Positions 31,666-40,384 are shown, counted from the first letter of the stretch. The stretch is DNA of 64,000 nucleotides from Actinocatenispora rupis (GCF_016861975.1 NZ_BOMB01000012.1:310001-374000), one strand, 5' to 3'. Made by a program: numbers and translations. Notes: generated by a model from the sequence alone, not told the origin.

Positions 31666-32877
31666 GTGGGCGTCTCCCCCAAGTTCACAGCGACGATGCG
31701 AGGCCGCGCCATCACCATGGCGACCCTCGTGACGATCTGGCTGTTCATCGTCCTGGGCGTGGCCATCTGGATTGCGTTCCGGGCGCACCTGTCCACCATC
31801 GGCTGGACGCTGGTGTTCGTCGGATTCCCGGTCACGCTCGCGATCGACCTGGTCTGGATCACGCAGGCGCCGCGGCACGTCATCACCAGCCTGCGCAAGC
31901 TCGCGATCCTCGCCGAGAACCTGGCCGCCGCGCTGAACGACAGCATCGAACGGCTGCACCGGCGCGAACCGGTGGCCGACACGCTGCCGGTCGAGTTCTC
32001 GGGCTGGACGATGGACGAGTTCGGTCAGCTCGGCCGGCGGCTGCACGACGGTACGCAGGCGAACCTGTCGACGATGATCCAGGCGATGCGCGGCGAGACG
32101 CAGTCCCGGGTCGGCATCAAGATCGCGCGGCGCAGTTCGGAGATCAACCGCCGGGCGCTGGACCTGCTGTACCACTTTCCGGACATGGACTCGCTGACCG
32201 CCGACCAGGCGCACGCGCTCGACCAGATCGACAAGGCGCTCGTCGAGTGGCGCCGGTACAACGACACGGTGCTGTTCATGTCGGACGAGCCGCTGCCGCG
32301 GGTGATGCCGGAGCCGGAGAGCCTGGAGACCGCGCTGCGGGCCGCCGAGGAGGAGTCGACCCTTCCCCCCGGCGACGACCGGATCGACATCATCGTTCCG
32401 CGCGACGTGCACACCGTCGCGGTCGGCCCCGAGATCTACCTGCACCTGGTACACCTGCTCACCGAGCTGCTGAACAACTCGATCCGGAGTACGCGGCAGG
32501 GGCAGAAGGCGGCGATCAAGGTCCGCGCCACCGACGAGGGCACCTTCGTGAAGATCACGATCGAGGATCTGGGCGAAGGCTTCCCGGACGGCGCGGACGG
32601 CGACCGCGTGATCCGCGCGAACAACGAGAAGATCGCGCGGGCGCCGCACCTGTCCACGTTCGATCCCGACCACACCGGGCTCGACCTGGTCGGCCGGATC
32701 GCCGGCCGGCTGGGCATCGGCGTCACCCTCGGCCGCAGCCCGTACGGGGGCGCTCTAGTCGACGTGACCATCCCGAAGACCGTCCTCGACACCCGCGCCG
32801 CCACGCCACCGACCGAACCGCCGGGGCCGCGACTCGCCGTCGTACCGGACATCGGGTGGCCACAGCCGCGCCCGTAG
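31666..32877 (+). CDS. Second conservon-type membrane kinase-like ATPase
   Basis: About 403 residues. Two adjacent TM helices (MATLVTIWLFIVLGVAIWIAF and IGWTLVFVGFPVTLAIDLVW) lie near the N-terminus with almost no external loop, so it is not a classic extracellular sensor. After a long helical linker comes a HATPase with an intact N-box LLTELLNNSIRST and G1 IEDLGEGFPDG. A substrate-like phospho-acceptor His is not obvious. GTG 31666 follows an AAGGG site by about ten bases; ATG 31615 is an alternative. A DUF742 gene follows 31 bases later. Confidence 0.8.
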   Translation: MGVSPKFTATMRGRAITMATLVTIWLFIVLGVAIWIAFRAHLSTIGWTLVFVGFPVTLAIDLVWITQAPRHVITSLRKLAILAENLAAALNDSIERLHRREPVADTLPVEFSGWTMDEFGQLGRRLHDGTQANLSTMIQAMRGETQSRVGIKIARRSSEINRRALDLLYHFPDMDSLTADQAHALDQIDKALVEWRRYNDTVLFMSDEPLPRVMPEPESLETALRAAEEESTLPPGDDRIDIIVPRDVHTVAVGPEIYLHLVHLLTELLNNSIRSTRQGQKAAIKVRATDEGTFVKITIEDLGEGFPDGADGDRVIRANNEKIARAPHLSTFDPDHTGLDLVGRIAGRLGIGVTLGRSPYGGALVDVTIPKTVLDTRAATPPTEPPGPRLAVVPDIGWPQPRP

Positions 32878-32908
32878 TCGAGCATTGACAGTTGACGAGG
32901 GGAAACCA

Positions 32909-33289
32909 ATGACGGATCCGCCGAGCGAGCCGTATACGGTCCAGAACTCGCTGCGTCGCTTCACGCAGAAGCGTGGCCGCGCCAAACCCAAGCGGCGGTA
33001 CGACGTGGCGATGATGGTCGTCGCCCGCGGCACCCCGCACCAGACCGACTACGAGACAACCGATCCCGGGCTACGGCTGCGCGAGGAGCACCGGGCGCTG
33101 CACGCGTTGTGCCGGCGCCCGTGCGCGGTCGCCGAGATCGCCGCGCGCCTCGACGTGAACCTCAGCGTCGCCGGCACCCTCATCGACGACCTGGCCGAAC
33201 TGAACCTGGTGGAGTTCGTCGGCGCCCGCCGTACGGTGCACCACCGCAGGGTCCTGGAGACGGCCCTGCGCGAGCTGAAGGCCATGTAG
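32909..33289 (+). CDS. Second DUF742 protein
   Basis: A 126-residue protein. Its C-terminal half (HRALHALCRRPCAVAEIAARLDVNLSVAGTLIDDLAELNLVEF) is the DUF742 winged-helix region. The N-terminal half is basic (RRFTQKRGRAKPKRRYDVAM). GAGGGG seven bases before ATG 32909 is a good ribosome site. It forms a two-gene set with the upstream kinase. Roadblock and GTPase members are absent. Confidence 0.82.
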   Translation: MTDPPSEPYTVQNSLRRFTQKRGRAKPKRRYDVAMMVVARGTPHQTDYETTDPGLRLREEHRALHALCRRPCAVAEIAARLDVNLSVAGTLIDDLAELNLVEFVGARRTVHHRRVLETALRELKAM

Positions 33290-33488
33290 CGACCGGCCCC
33301 GTGGGGAGGCTGCCGCCGGACCGGTGGCAGTGGGGCGGCCGCGGCTCCACTCCCCGCCGGTACGGGCGGGTCCGGCGCGGCGGGATCGTAGCTGCGGAGC
33401 CAGGTCGTCGCCTACGCGGCGTGCCGGTGTGCGAGGACCCCGCGCCAGGGCACGGCACCGCCCACGGAAGCGATCCGGCGCCGGGGCG

Positions 33489-34346
33489 CTACCAGGCGAC
33501 GTCGTCGAGCGCCGGCCACGGCGGACCATCCCGCAGTACGCGCAGGAACGCCACTCCCGATGCCCGGCCGCTCGGGTGTTGGTCGTCGCGACTCCAGCGA
33601 TGCGCCGCGACGATCGCGAGTACGACCGCTCGGCACTCGCCGACCAGGTCCTGGTCGGCGTCGGGGTAGCGCTGGCTGACCGCGTCGGGCACCCAGGCCA
33701 GGTCGTACTCGACTGGCCCGCGGGCGGCGTTCTCGAAGTCGATGAACAGGGGCCCGTCCTTCGTGGTGAGGATGTTCCCCGGGTGCGGCTCACCGTGCAG
33801 CAGCTGTTCGGGGGCGCGCCGGCCGGCGATGGATCGCCCGCGCTCGCGCAGCGTGTCGGCGAGCAGCGCCCGGTCCGCGTCCGCGAGATCGGGAGTGACG
33901 TCACGGCTGGCGACGTCTCGTCGGGTGGCGGCCACCCGGTCCATGACGTGCGGGGTCGGGACCTCGATCCGCCGCAGGCCGGCATGCAGACGTGCGAGCG
34001 CCTGCGCGTACTCGGCCGGCGGAAGGATCCGGGACCGCGCAGGTTCGACGTGAGCCCACATGGCGATCTTGAACCCGTCCCGTACGAACACGCGCGGTTC
34101 GACCCGGGCATCGAGCGCGGCGACCGGACTGTCCGTCCACGCCAGCCGCCGTACGAGGTCCACTTCCTGCTCCGCGCTGGCGAAGTGCGATTCGGGCGTG
34201 ACCCGGGCGACGATGTCGCACGGTGTCAGGCGTACGACGAGCCGGTTGGAGTCGCTGAGCACGATCGCCTCGTCCACGGCCAGGCCGAACTCCGAGGCGG
34301 TCGACATCGCGGCGGCCACCGCACGCCGCGCCTCAGCTGCTTCCAT
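33489..34346 (-). CDS. Aminoglycoside-phosphotransferase-like (APH) kinase
   Basis: A 285-residue member of the APH/choline-kinase fold. The catalytic loop LLHGEPHPGNIL carries H-G-x-x-x-x-N and the metal-binding motif is LFIDFENAARGP. The N-lobe VVRLTPCDIVARV and EVDLVRRLAW supply the nucleotide-binding strands. In HGEPHPGN a Glu stands where most APH enzymes have Asp, so activity on the usual substrate is uncertain. Such genes are common in actinobacteria with unknown substrates. Single gene. Confidence 0.85.
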   Translation of the reverse strand: MEAAEARRAVAAAMSTASEFGLAVDEAIVLSDSNRLVVRLTPCDIVARVTPESHFASAEQEVDLVRRLAWTDSPVAALDARVEPRVFVRDGFKIAMWAHVEPARSRILPPAEYAQALARLHAGLRRIEVPTPHVMDRVAATRRDVASRDVTPDLADADRALLADTLRERGRSIAGRRAPEQLLHGEPHPGNILTTKDGPLFIDFENAARGPVEYDLAWVPDAVSQRYPDADQDLVGECRAVVLAIVAAHRWSRDDQHPSGRASGVAFLRVLRDGPPWPALDDVAW

Positions 34347-34573
34347 CTCCGTGTCCCTCCCCGCCCGCGCGGCCGCAGCACGTGTCCAGCCAGCACGGTA
34401 CGACGCCGCTGGATCGGTGACGTCGACTCGTGTACGTGCCGGTCAGGGCTGGACCCGCCGGCCGGGCGAGGACGGCACCCCGCATCGCGTGCAAGGACGG
34501 TAAGCCGGGCGGATGCGCCACGCCAGGGGTTTCGGGGCGGGAGGCTGCCGGCGCGTTCGTCCGGAAACAAATG

Positions 34574-34592
34574 TATGCGGATCGCATATAGT
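34574..34592 (+). promoter_or_regulatory. Operator and -10 of the NTF2-MarR operon
   Basis: TATGCG-GAT-CGCATA (34574-34588) is a perfect dyad overlapping TATAGT (34587-34592). TATAGT stands seven bases before the ATG at 34600. A MarR protein encoded in the same operon is the obvious ligand. Confidence 0.6.
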
Positions 34593-34599
34593 CGTGGGT

Positions 34600-34980
34600 A
34601 TGGAGTCAGGCCTTGAAGCAGCGATCAACGAGTGGCACGCGAGCGTCAACTCCGGCGACGTGCAGCGGTCCGGGCGGGCGGTCGGTGATCCGGTCGTCGT
34701 CCTCGGCCCGAAGGGCGCGGGCCCGATCACGCCCGCACAGTTCGCGGAGTGGGTCGAACGTTCGGGGATCACGCTGATCCCCCGGTCATGGCACCCGGTC
34801 AGCGAGCGACTGATGGTGGTCGAGCAGGACGCCACCTGGCCCGAGAGTACGGAGCCGACCCGGGTGGCGACGGTGTTCCGCGCCGCCGGCGGAAAGATCA
34901 CCGCCGCGCTGCGGCTGCCGGACCTCAGGTCCGCCCTCGACCTGGCCTACCTCTGCCGCGAGATGGCGGCCACCGAGTGA
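34600..34980 (+). CDS. NTF2/SnoaL-fold hypothetical protein
   Basis: A 126-residue small alpha+beta-barrel protein: EAAINEWHASVNSGDV at the N-terminus, PVVVLGPKGAGPITPAQFAEWVERSGITL, then a barrel strand series ending in LRLPDLRSALDLAYL. NTF2-like proteins bind or modify small molecules. The transcript is probably leaderless. Its TGA overlaps the GTG of the MarR gene, so the two are coupled. Confidence 0.72.
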   Translation: MESGLEAAINEWHASVNSGDVQRSGRAVGDPVVVLGPKGAGPITPAQFAEWVERSGITLIPRSWHPVSERLMVVEQDATWPESTEPTRVATVFRAAGGKITAALRLPDLRSALDLAYLCREMAATE

Positions 34981-35414
34981 GCGGCGACGGCGCCGGGCAG
35001 GTGCTGTTCCAGTTCGTCCGGCACTGGGCGCGCCGGCCCGTCACCGCGGACGAGAATGGTGACCAGGGCCGGCTCGTACTGGTGTGCGAGGCGGTCCACG
35101 CGCTCGGCCAGCGACGGGCACCGGCGACGGTCAACGCGATCGCGTACGAGATCGGGATCGACCAGAGCGGCGCCTCGCGACTGGTCAAGAGCGCCGCGGC
35201 GGCCGGCTACCTGGCCATGGCGGCGTCACCGGCCGACGGTCGACGGCGCGAAGTATCACTGACCCCAGCGGGGCGGTCCATGCTGGACCGGGCACACCGC
35301 TGGCAGGAGGACGTCTTCGCCCAGCTGACCACCGGCTGGAGCGACAGCAGGCGCCGCGACTTCCGGCAGGCGATGGTCGACCTGATGGACCGCTCCCACA
35401 CGATGGACGCCTGA
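34977..35414 (+). CDS. MarR-family regulator
   Basis: A 145-residue winged-helix protein. The recognition part is TVNAIAYEIGIDQSGASRLVKSAAAAGYL, and the wing is MAASPADGRRREVSLTPAGR, the D-x-R-x-x-x-x-L-T pattern of MarR. GTG start overlapping the upstream stop by 4 bp. It probably represses its own operon through the dyad at 34574-34588. Confidence 0.87.
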   Translation: MSGDGAGQVLFQFVRHWARRPVTADENGDQGRLVLVCEAVHALGQRRAPATVNAIAYEIGIDQSGASRLVKSAAAAGYLAMAASPADGRRREVSLTPAGRSMLDRAHRWQEDVFAQLTTGWSDSRRRDFRQAMVDLMDRSHTMDA

Positions 35415-35482
35415 GCCAGCGCCCGGTTGCGTATCGGCGGGGCCTGCCGCGCCGGATCCGTTGCGCGACAAGGAAAGTCGGG

Positions 35483-36151
35483 TCAGTCCGCGGTCGGGAA
35501 GACGAGATCGCGCTCGGGGTCGAACCGGCGGTACCGGGTGAGCCGCGGCAGCAGCGCCGGCGTCTCCGCCCGGTACGTGCGCCACGCGTCGCCGAAGATG
35601 CGGCCCATCGTGGGCTCCTCGTTCTGCCGCAGGTGGCTGGCCGACATCCAGACCACGAACAGTACGAAGAAGACGCCGAGCCACCAGTTCAGCAGGAGGG
35701 TTTCGGCGGCGAGCCCGCAGTACACGCCGAAGATCATGGGCGAACGGCACAGCCGGTACGGGCCGCCGACGACCATCACGCGGGGCTCGTGCGCTGGTTC
35801 GAGGGTCTGGCCGAAGCGCGCGAACGTGCCGATCGCCCACGGGAACCAGACGAGGAAGTTGACGGCGAAGAAGACGCCGACGACGATCGTGACGCCGCGC
35901 AGGGCGCCGGTGCCGATCCCGGCCCGTACCGCGTCGGACATCGAGCCGCCGAGCGCGAACCGCGACACCAGCCCGCGTACGACGGTGAGTACCGCGGGGA
36001 TGACGAGCAGCACCAGGAACGGCCGGGTGAAGGACGCGACGTACATGGGGAGGGTGGCGCGGTCGAGGTGCCGGAGCCGGGCGCGGACGTCACCGCCCGG
36101 ACCCGCCTCGTCCGTGCCCGCCGAGCCGCCCTGCTGCTGGGACTCCGACAT
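35483..36151 (-). CDS. Isoprenylcysteine carboxylmethyltransferase-like membrane protein
   Basis: A 222-residue integral membrane protein with five hydrophobic segments. It carries the ICMT/phospholipid-methyltransferase signature near the C-terminus: VGGPYRLCRSPMIFGVYCGL, then RQNEEPTMGRIFGDAWRTYRA, the SAM-binding RxPxY..N-E-E pattern (here S-P-M-I-F in place of the usual HPxY). The substrate is unknown; bacterial members methylate lipids or small thiols. Acidic Gly-rich N-terminus. Its stop is preceded on the plus strand by a weak copy of the CAAGG element. Confidence 0.8.
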   Translation of the reverse strand: MSESQQQGGSAGTDEAGPGGDVRARLRHLDRATLPMYVASFTRPFLVLLVIPAVLTVVRGLVSRFALGGSMSDAVRAGIGTGALRGVTIVVGVFFAVNFLVWFPWAIGTFARFGQTLEPAHEPRVMVVGGPYRLCRSPMIFGVYCGLAAETLLLNWWLGVFFVLFVVWMSASHLRQNEEPTMGRIFGDAWRTYRAETPALLPRLTRYRRFDPERDLVFPTAD

Positions 36152-36353
36152 CGATCTCCTCCAACACCCGCCCGCGTGGTGACGGCCTGGGACGCCCGGC
36201 TCGCGACGATCCGACCGGCAGCTGCCGGAAACACACGATTGCCGGCTACGGCGGGCATGCTACCCCGCTGACCGGTCACCGTGGGTGCGCCGCCCGGCGG
36301 AAGCGCGCCCTACCCGCCGGTACGGGACGGGATCCCGTGCGGTGCAACGGATC

Positions 36354-37100
36354 TCAGACGACGGACGGGCGGTCCAGCGACGAGACGAGCGGATCGGGCT
36401 GGGCGGCGAGCTTCGCGGTCAGCTCAGCACGGGCGGCGATCTGGTCCGGCACCGTACCGGTGATGATGGTGTTGGTCTCCGCGACGGTGAGCAGCTTGAC
36501 GTTGACCAGGTGGATCGGCGACAGCGGACCGTCGATCACCGCCGGCACGATCGCCGGATCGGTCAGGTTGAGCAGGAACGTGATGCTGCCGTTGTCGCGG
36601 ACGAACCGGTCCCGGTGCGGCCCCGGCATCCGCGACCCGTCGAACTCGACCGACAGCGTGCCGAACTCCGCCAGCGCCGGCACCACGTGCTTGCCGGACG
36701 CCTCGATCCCCGACATCCCCATCACCGCGGTGGCCAGCCAGCTCGACGCCAGATCCATGACCACCTGGTACCCGACGAGCGCCGGGTCGGTGGCGATGCC
36801 GTAGAACTCGACGCCCCATCCGTTGCGGCGCGGCGCATCCGGCTGACCGAACGGGTCGGACAGGCCGTCACTGGCCAGCAGTACGGCGTCGGGGCGGCGA
36901 CTCACCACGTGCGCCTGCCGGGTGTCGGGCCAGAAGTCGCCGCCCATGAACCCCGGGTTGACGATCGGCGCGATCACGTAGGGGTCCAGCTCGCCCCACG
37001 CGTTCCACACCGCGCTGCGCGCCTCGTACGTCGCGAAGCGGGTGCGGTCGGCCTCGTCGGTCGCCTCGTCAGCGGTCTGCTCGGTGGTCTCATCGGTCAC
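36354..37100 (-). CDS. Hypothetical protein, possibly suppressor-of-fused-like
   Basis: A 248-residue soluble protein. DAVLLASDGLSDPFGQPDAP and GWGVEFYGIATDP recall the SUFU-like domain (LSD-P motif followed by an E-rich strand), but the match is weak by eye. GSITFLLNLTDPAIVPAVID, then GPLSPIHLVNVKLLT, lies in the C-terminal half. The GTG at 37100 starts VTDETTEQ. A longer frame to 37262 is Arg/Pro-rich and unlikely. It diverges from the gene at 37261. Confidence 0.6.
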   Translation of the reverse strand: MTDETTEQTADEATDEADRTRFATYEARSAVWNAWGELDPYVIAPIVNPGFMGGDFWPDTRQAHVVSRRPDAVLLASDGLSDPFGQPDAPRRNGWGVEFYGIATDPALVGYQVVMDLASSWLATAVMGMSGIEASGKHVVPALAEFGTLSVEFDGSRMPGPHRDRFVRDNGSITFLLNLTDPAIVPAVIDGPLSPIHLVNVKLLTVAETNTIITGTVPDQIAARAELTAKLAAQPDPLVSSLDRPSVV

Positions 37101-37260
37101 GGCCCGCGAGGCTAACACCGCCCGGCAAGCCCACAATGTCCACATGCGACAGACGCGCTTGGCCCAGCGGCCGTTGCGGGGTGGCGCGTGCGGAACGCCG
37201 CAGCGCAGCAACGGCGGCACCGGTGTTGTCCCGTGCGGCGCCCGTGGCAGGGTGGTACGC

Positions 37261-37602
37261 ATGACGACGGTTGACGTGCGGTGGATCGACGCGCGGCGGC
37301 GGCTGCCGGCCGACGGCGACTGCGTGCTGGCGGCGGTGACCGGCCGCTACCCGGACGGCGAGGAGTTCTGGCTGGTGCTGCCGATGCACTTCCGCCGGGT
37401 ACACCCGGTCGAGGAGACCGGCGCCGTGGTCGAGAACCGTTTCGTGGACGCCGACCGCGTCGTACGCGCGCCGCTCGGTGGTACGACGGACGAGCAGGTG
37501 ACGCACTGGGCGGAGCTGCCCGTCCTGCCCGGTACGGACCGGCGCGAGATCCTCGGCCCCGGCGTACCGGCGGCGCTGGCCACCGCGCTCGCCACTGACT
37601 GA
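37261..37602 (+). CDS. Small hypothetical protein (DUF551-like)
   Basis: A 113-residue protein beginning with VRWIDARRRLPADGDCVLAAVTGRY, which follows the W-x6-8-P-x4-5-VL pattern of DUF551-type proteins. The middle FWLVLPMHFRRVHP and the acidic-aromatic end THWAELPVLPG are also of that kind. No catalytic motif. ATG 37261 opens the frame. The gene converges on the tryptophanase gene across a shared terminator. Confidence 0.65.
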   Translation: MTTVDVRWIDARRRLPADGDCVLAAVTGRYPDGEEFWLVLPMHFRRVHPVEETGAVVENRFVDADRVVRAPLGGTTDEQVTHWAELPVLPGTDRREILGPGVPAALATALATD

Positions 37603-37630
37603 CGGAACCCTTGGGGCGCAAGCGATCCCG

Positions 37631-37660
37631 CGGAGGGCGGCAACACGGTGCCGCCCTCCG
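37631..37660. terminator. Shared hairpin terminator of convergent genes
   Basis: Perfect 12-bp stem CGGAGGGCGGCA (37631-37642) with its complement (37649-37660), 6-base loop, five bases from the tryptophanase stop. A weak CTTG...CAAG repeat lies just to its left (37610-37622). Confidence 0.75.
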
Positions 37661-37664
37661 AACG

Positions 37665-39065
37665 TCAGGCGGCGCCGTACGGCGCGAGGCGTACCTTGAA
37701 GTGGCGCAGGACCGGCGGCGCGTGCGTGATCCGGTATCCCTCCAGGGATTCCGGCTTCGCGGCGATCCCGGCGAGCACGTCCGCGACGTACTCCAGGTGG
37801 CTCTGCGTGTAGACGCGGCGCGGCAGGGCCAGCCGCACCAGCTCGTACGGTGCCGGCGTGACGACCTCGTTCCGGTCGTTGAGCTCGCCCAGGTAGAGCG
37901 ATCCCAGCTCGCTGCACCGCACGCCGCCGTCGAGGTACAGCTGGCAGGCGAGGGTGTGGCCGGGGAAGCGCTGCGGCGGCAGGTGCGACAGCAGGCGACC
38001 GGCGTTGAGGTAGATGCCGTGCAGCCCGGACGGCCGCACCGTGTCGACCCCGGCCTCGCGGACCCGGGTGGCGAGGTGGTCCGCCGCGTCCGCCCGGTAC
38101 GCCAGGTAGAACGGGTCGACCATCTCGCGTACGCCCTCGGCCAGCCGGGACAGGTCGTGCCCCGTCATCCCGCCGTACGTGGAGAAGCCCTCGGTGGCGA
38201 TGAGGTTGGCCTCGCACTGCGTGGCGAGCGCGTCGTCGCGCAGCCCGATGAAGCCGCCGCCCCAGCCGGCGCCGTCCTTCTTGAGGCTGACCACCGTGCC
38301 GTCGGCGAGGTCGAACGCGCGGCGGGCGATCTCGCGTGGCGTGAACCGCTCGTACCCGGGCTCGCGCTGCTTGACCAGCCACGCGTTCTCACCGAATCGG
38401 GCCGCGTCGAGGATGAACGGGATGCCGTGCCGGGCGCACAGCTCCTTCGCCGCCTCCATGTTGGCCATCGACACCGGCTGCCCACCGCCGCCGTTGTTCG
38501 TGATGGTCATGAGCACCAACGCGACGCGCGAGCCGTCCGGGCCGGAAAGCGTACGCGCCAAGGCATCCAGGTCGATGTTGCCCTTGAACGGCTGGTCGCT
38601 GTCGAGGTCCGCCGCCTCCGGGCACGGCAGGTTGCGGGCCTCGGCGCCGGTGAGCATGACGTTCGCGGCGGTCGTGTCGAAGTGCGTGTTGCTGATACTG
38701 ATCTTGCCCGGTCCGAGCAGCGCGGCGTCCAGAATGCGCTCCCCCGCGCGCCCCTGGTGTACCGGCAGGATGTGCGGGTAGCCGGTCAGGTCCTCGATCT
38801 CCTCGACGAACCGGTACCACGACCGCGATCCCGCGTACGCCTCGTCGGCCACCATCGCGGCGGCCTCCTGCTGGATCGACGTCGCGCCCGTGCCCGAGTC
38901 GGACAGCAGGTCGATCGTCACGTCGGCGGACCGCAGGTTGAACACGTTGTACCCGGCGGCTTCGAGCGCCGCCCGACGCTCGGCCCGGGTCAGGATCGGG
39001 ATCGGCTCGACAGCCCGGATCCGGAACGGCTCCATCATCGGCACCCGACGTTCTTCCATGTGCAT
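37665..39065 (-). CDS. Tryptophanase / tyrosine phenol-lyase-family beta-eliminating lyase
   Basis: A 466-residue PLP enzyme, normal length for the family. Recognisable parts: RIRAVEPIPILTRAERRAALEAAGYN at the start, DLLSDSGTGA, PVHQGRAGERIL, SISNTHFDTT, ILDAARFGENAW, and SLKKDGAGWGGGFIGL with the KKD that holds the PLP lysine. Tryptophanase releases indole, pyruvate and ammonia from tryptophan. It follows an aromatic prenyltransferase gene by 12 bases, and its GAGGAG ribosome site overlaps that gene stop. The pair could cleave dimethylallyl-tryptophan to a prenylated indole, as in known Streptomyces clusters. Tyrosine phenol-lyase activity cannot be excluded. Confidence 0.88.
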   Translation of the reverse strand: MHMEERRVPMMEPFRIRAVEPIPILTRAERRAALEAAGYNVFNLRSADVTIDLLSDSGTGATSIQQEAAAMVADEAYAGSRSWYRFVEEIEDLTGYPHILPVHQGRAGERILDAALLGPGKISISNTHFDTTAANVMLTGAEARNLPCPEAADLDSDQPFKGNIDLDALARTLSGPDGSRVALVLMTITNNGGGGQPVSMANMEAAKELCARHGIPFILDAARFGENAWLVKQREPGYERFTPREIARRAFDLADGTVVSLKKDGAGWGGGFIGLRDDALATQCEANLIATEGFSTYGGMTGHDLSRLAEGVREMVDPFYLAYRADAADHLATRVREAGVDTVRPSGLHGIYLNAGRLLSHLPPQRFPGHTLACQLYLDGGVRCSELGSLYLGELNDRNEVVTPAPYELVRLALPRRVYTQSHLEYVADVLAGIAAKPESLEGYRITHAPPVLRHFKVRLAPYGAA

Positions 39066-39077
39066 GTACAGCGCTCC

Positions 39078-40214
39078 TCAAGCGTCCACTCGGCGGCGTC
39101 CGCCGCCATCAGACAACGCGACCAAAGCCTCGGCGTCCGGCCGCGGCGGTGCCACGGCGTACGCCTCGGACGACAGGTACATCGTCACGCCGGGGACGCC
39201 GGCCCCGAAGCGCAGCGACACGTGCGCGATGAGCCCGCTCCCCGACGACAACGACCGATCCGTCAGTACGGCGATCGCGGCGTCCAGCAGCGAGGCATCG
39301 TAGCCGTACCGGTCGAGCAGCCGGCCGACGCGTCGCCGGGCCACCGCGTCGTCCGCCACGTACGCGCGGATCGGGATGTAGAGGCTGTAGCCGCTGGGGC
39401 GGTCGGTGTCGCCGTCGACGAACGTGTACGAGGAGATCAGTGGACGCGAGTCGAACGGCCCCGGGCCGCCGATCTCGGCGACGAACTCGCGGACCTCGTC
39501 GTCGTCGACGCCCGGCACCGCGCGGGCCGCGAGCACCGCGTCGTCCGCGGTGCCGTCCCGGTGCGACACGTACACCTTGACGCGGGATGCGCTGTCCTCG
39601 TGGAGATCCAGCGCGAAGAAGCTGAACCTGTCGCCGCCGACACGGTCCGGCCGGCCGGTGTGCGCCAGCAGCGTCGGATACGCCGCGCCGAGGCCCATCC
39701 GCCGCAGTCCCTCCGCGACGAGATCGCCGGCCCGGTGCGGGCCCTGCGCCTCCGGATCGAAGTACACCTTGACGCGCGGCAGTCCCGAGGAACGGAACAC
39801 CAGCGAAAGCCACATCGAGAACAGACCCTGGTTGTCATCGGGAAGAAACAGATCCCGGACCCGATCCAACCGCTCCGTCGAGAGGTGGTAGCGGTCCCGC
39901 CACGAATCCAGGCATGCCAATGCCGCCAACTGATTCGCGTACTTACCGGGATCGGCTCCGACGGCCTCGGTGAGCAGTCGCAGCGTCGGTTCCTTCGCGT
40001 GATCGAACGCCAGCGAGAATTCGAGCGGCGTTCCGTCGTCGGCCACGTCCGAGAACCACTGACCCGGCTCGTCCAGGCTACGCTGACCGGCTGGCCCGAG
40101 CACGTCCGCCAGCATCCCGGTGGCAGCACGGTGATCCGACCGTCCGAGTACGCCGTGCAGGCCCACCAATTGCGTCATGAGATGTTCGGAGAGGGATGGA
40201 CAGCGATCACTCAT
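39078..40214 (-). CDS. ABBA-fold aromatic (dimethylallyl-tryptophan-type) prenyltransferase
   Basis: A 378-residue protein matching bacterial DMATS/ABBA prenyltransferases: SWRDRYHLSTERLDRV, LFSMWLSLVFRSSGLPRVKVYFDP, then RVKVYVSHRDG, SSYTFVDGD and SLRFGAGVPGVTMYLSSEAY. These supply the barrel Lys, Arg and Tyr residues that hold the dimethylallyl pyrophosphate. The enzyme would attach a prenyl group to the indole ring of tryptophan; the ring position cannot be predicted. ATG 40214 has AGGAG five bases upstream. It is the first gene of the two-gene operon with the tryptophanase. Confidence 0.87.
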   Translation of the reverse strand: MSDRCPSLSEHLMTQLVGLHGVLGRSDHRAATGMLADVLGPAGQRSLDEPGQWFSDVADDGTPLEFSLAFDHAKEPTLRLLTEAVGADPGKYANQLAALACLDSWRDRYHLSTERLDRVRDLFLPDDNQGLFSMWLSLVFRSSGLPRVKVYFDPEAQGPHRAGDLVAEGLRRMGLGAAYPTLLAHTGRPDRVGGDRFSFFALDLHEDSASRVKVYVSHRDGTADDAVLAARAVPGVDDDEVREFVAEIGGPGPFDSRPLISSYTFVDGDTDRPSGYSLYIPIRAYVADDAVARRRVGRLLDRYGYDASLLDAAIAVLTDRSLSSGSGLIAHVSLRFGAGVPGVTMYLSSEAYAVAPPRPDAEALVALSDGGGRRRVDA

Positions 40215-40259
40215 GCCTACTCCTGAATTCACGAAGCGTGATTGGGGCTGAAGTCTTTT

Positions 40260-40287
40260 GCAACGGCTCCCACCCAAGTGCCGTTGC
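40260..40287 (-). promoter_or_regulatory. Inverted repeat upstream of the prenyltransferase gene
   Basis: GCAACGGC (40260-40267) and GCCGTTGC (40280-40287), 8-base perfect arms with a 12-base spacer, 46-73 bases before the ATG. It could be an operator or a 5-prime-UTR stem. Confidence 0.45.
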
Positions 40288-40384
40288 GGGTGGAGGGTAC
40301 CAGCGGATTCCGTCGGTGCCCGGCCGTAAAGCCGTCCGTTTGATGGGACCGAGAAACCTTACGTGGCACCGGAGCGGGTCATCG

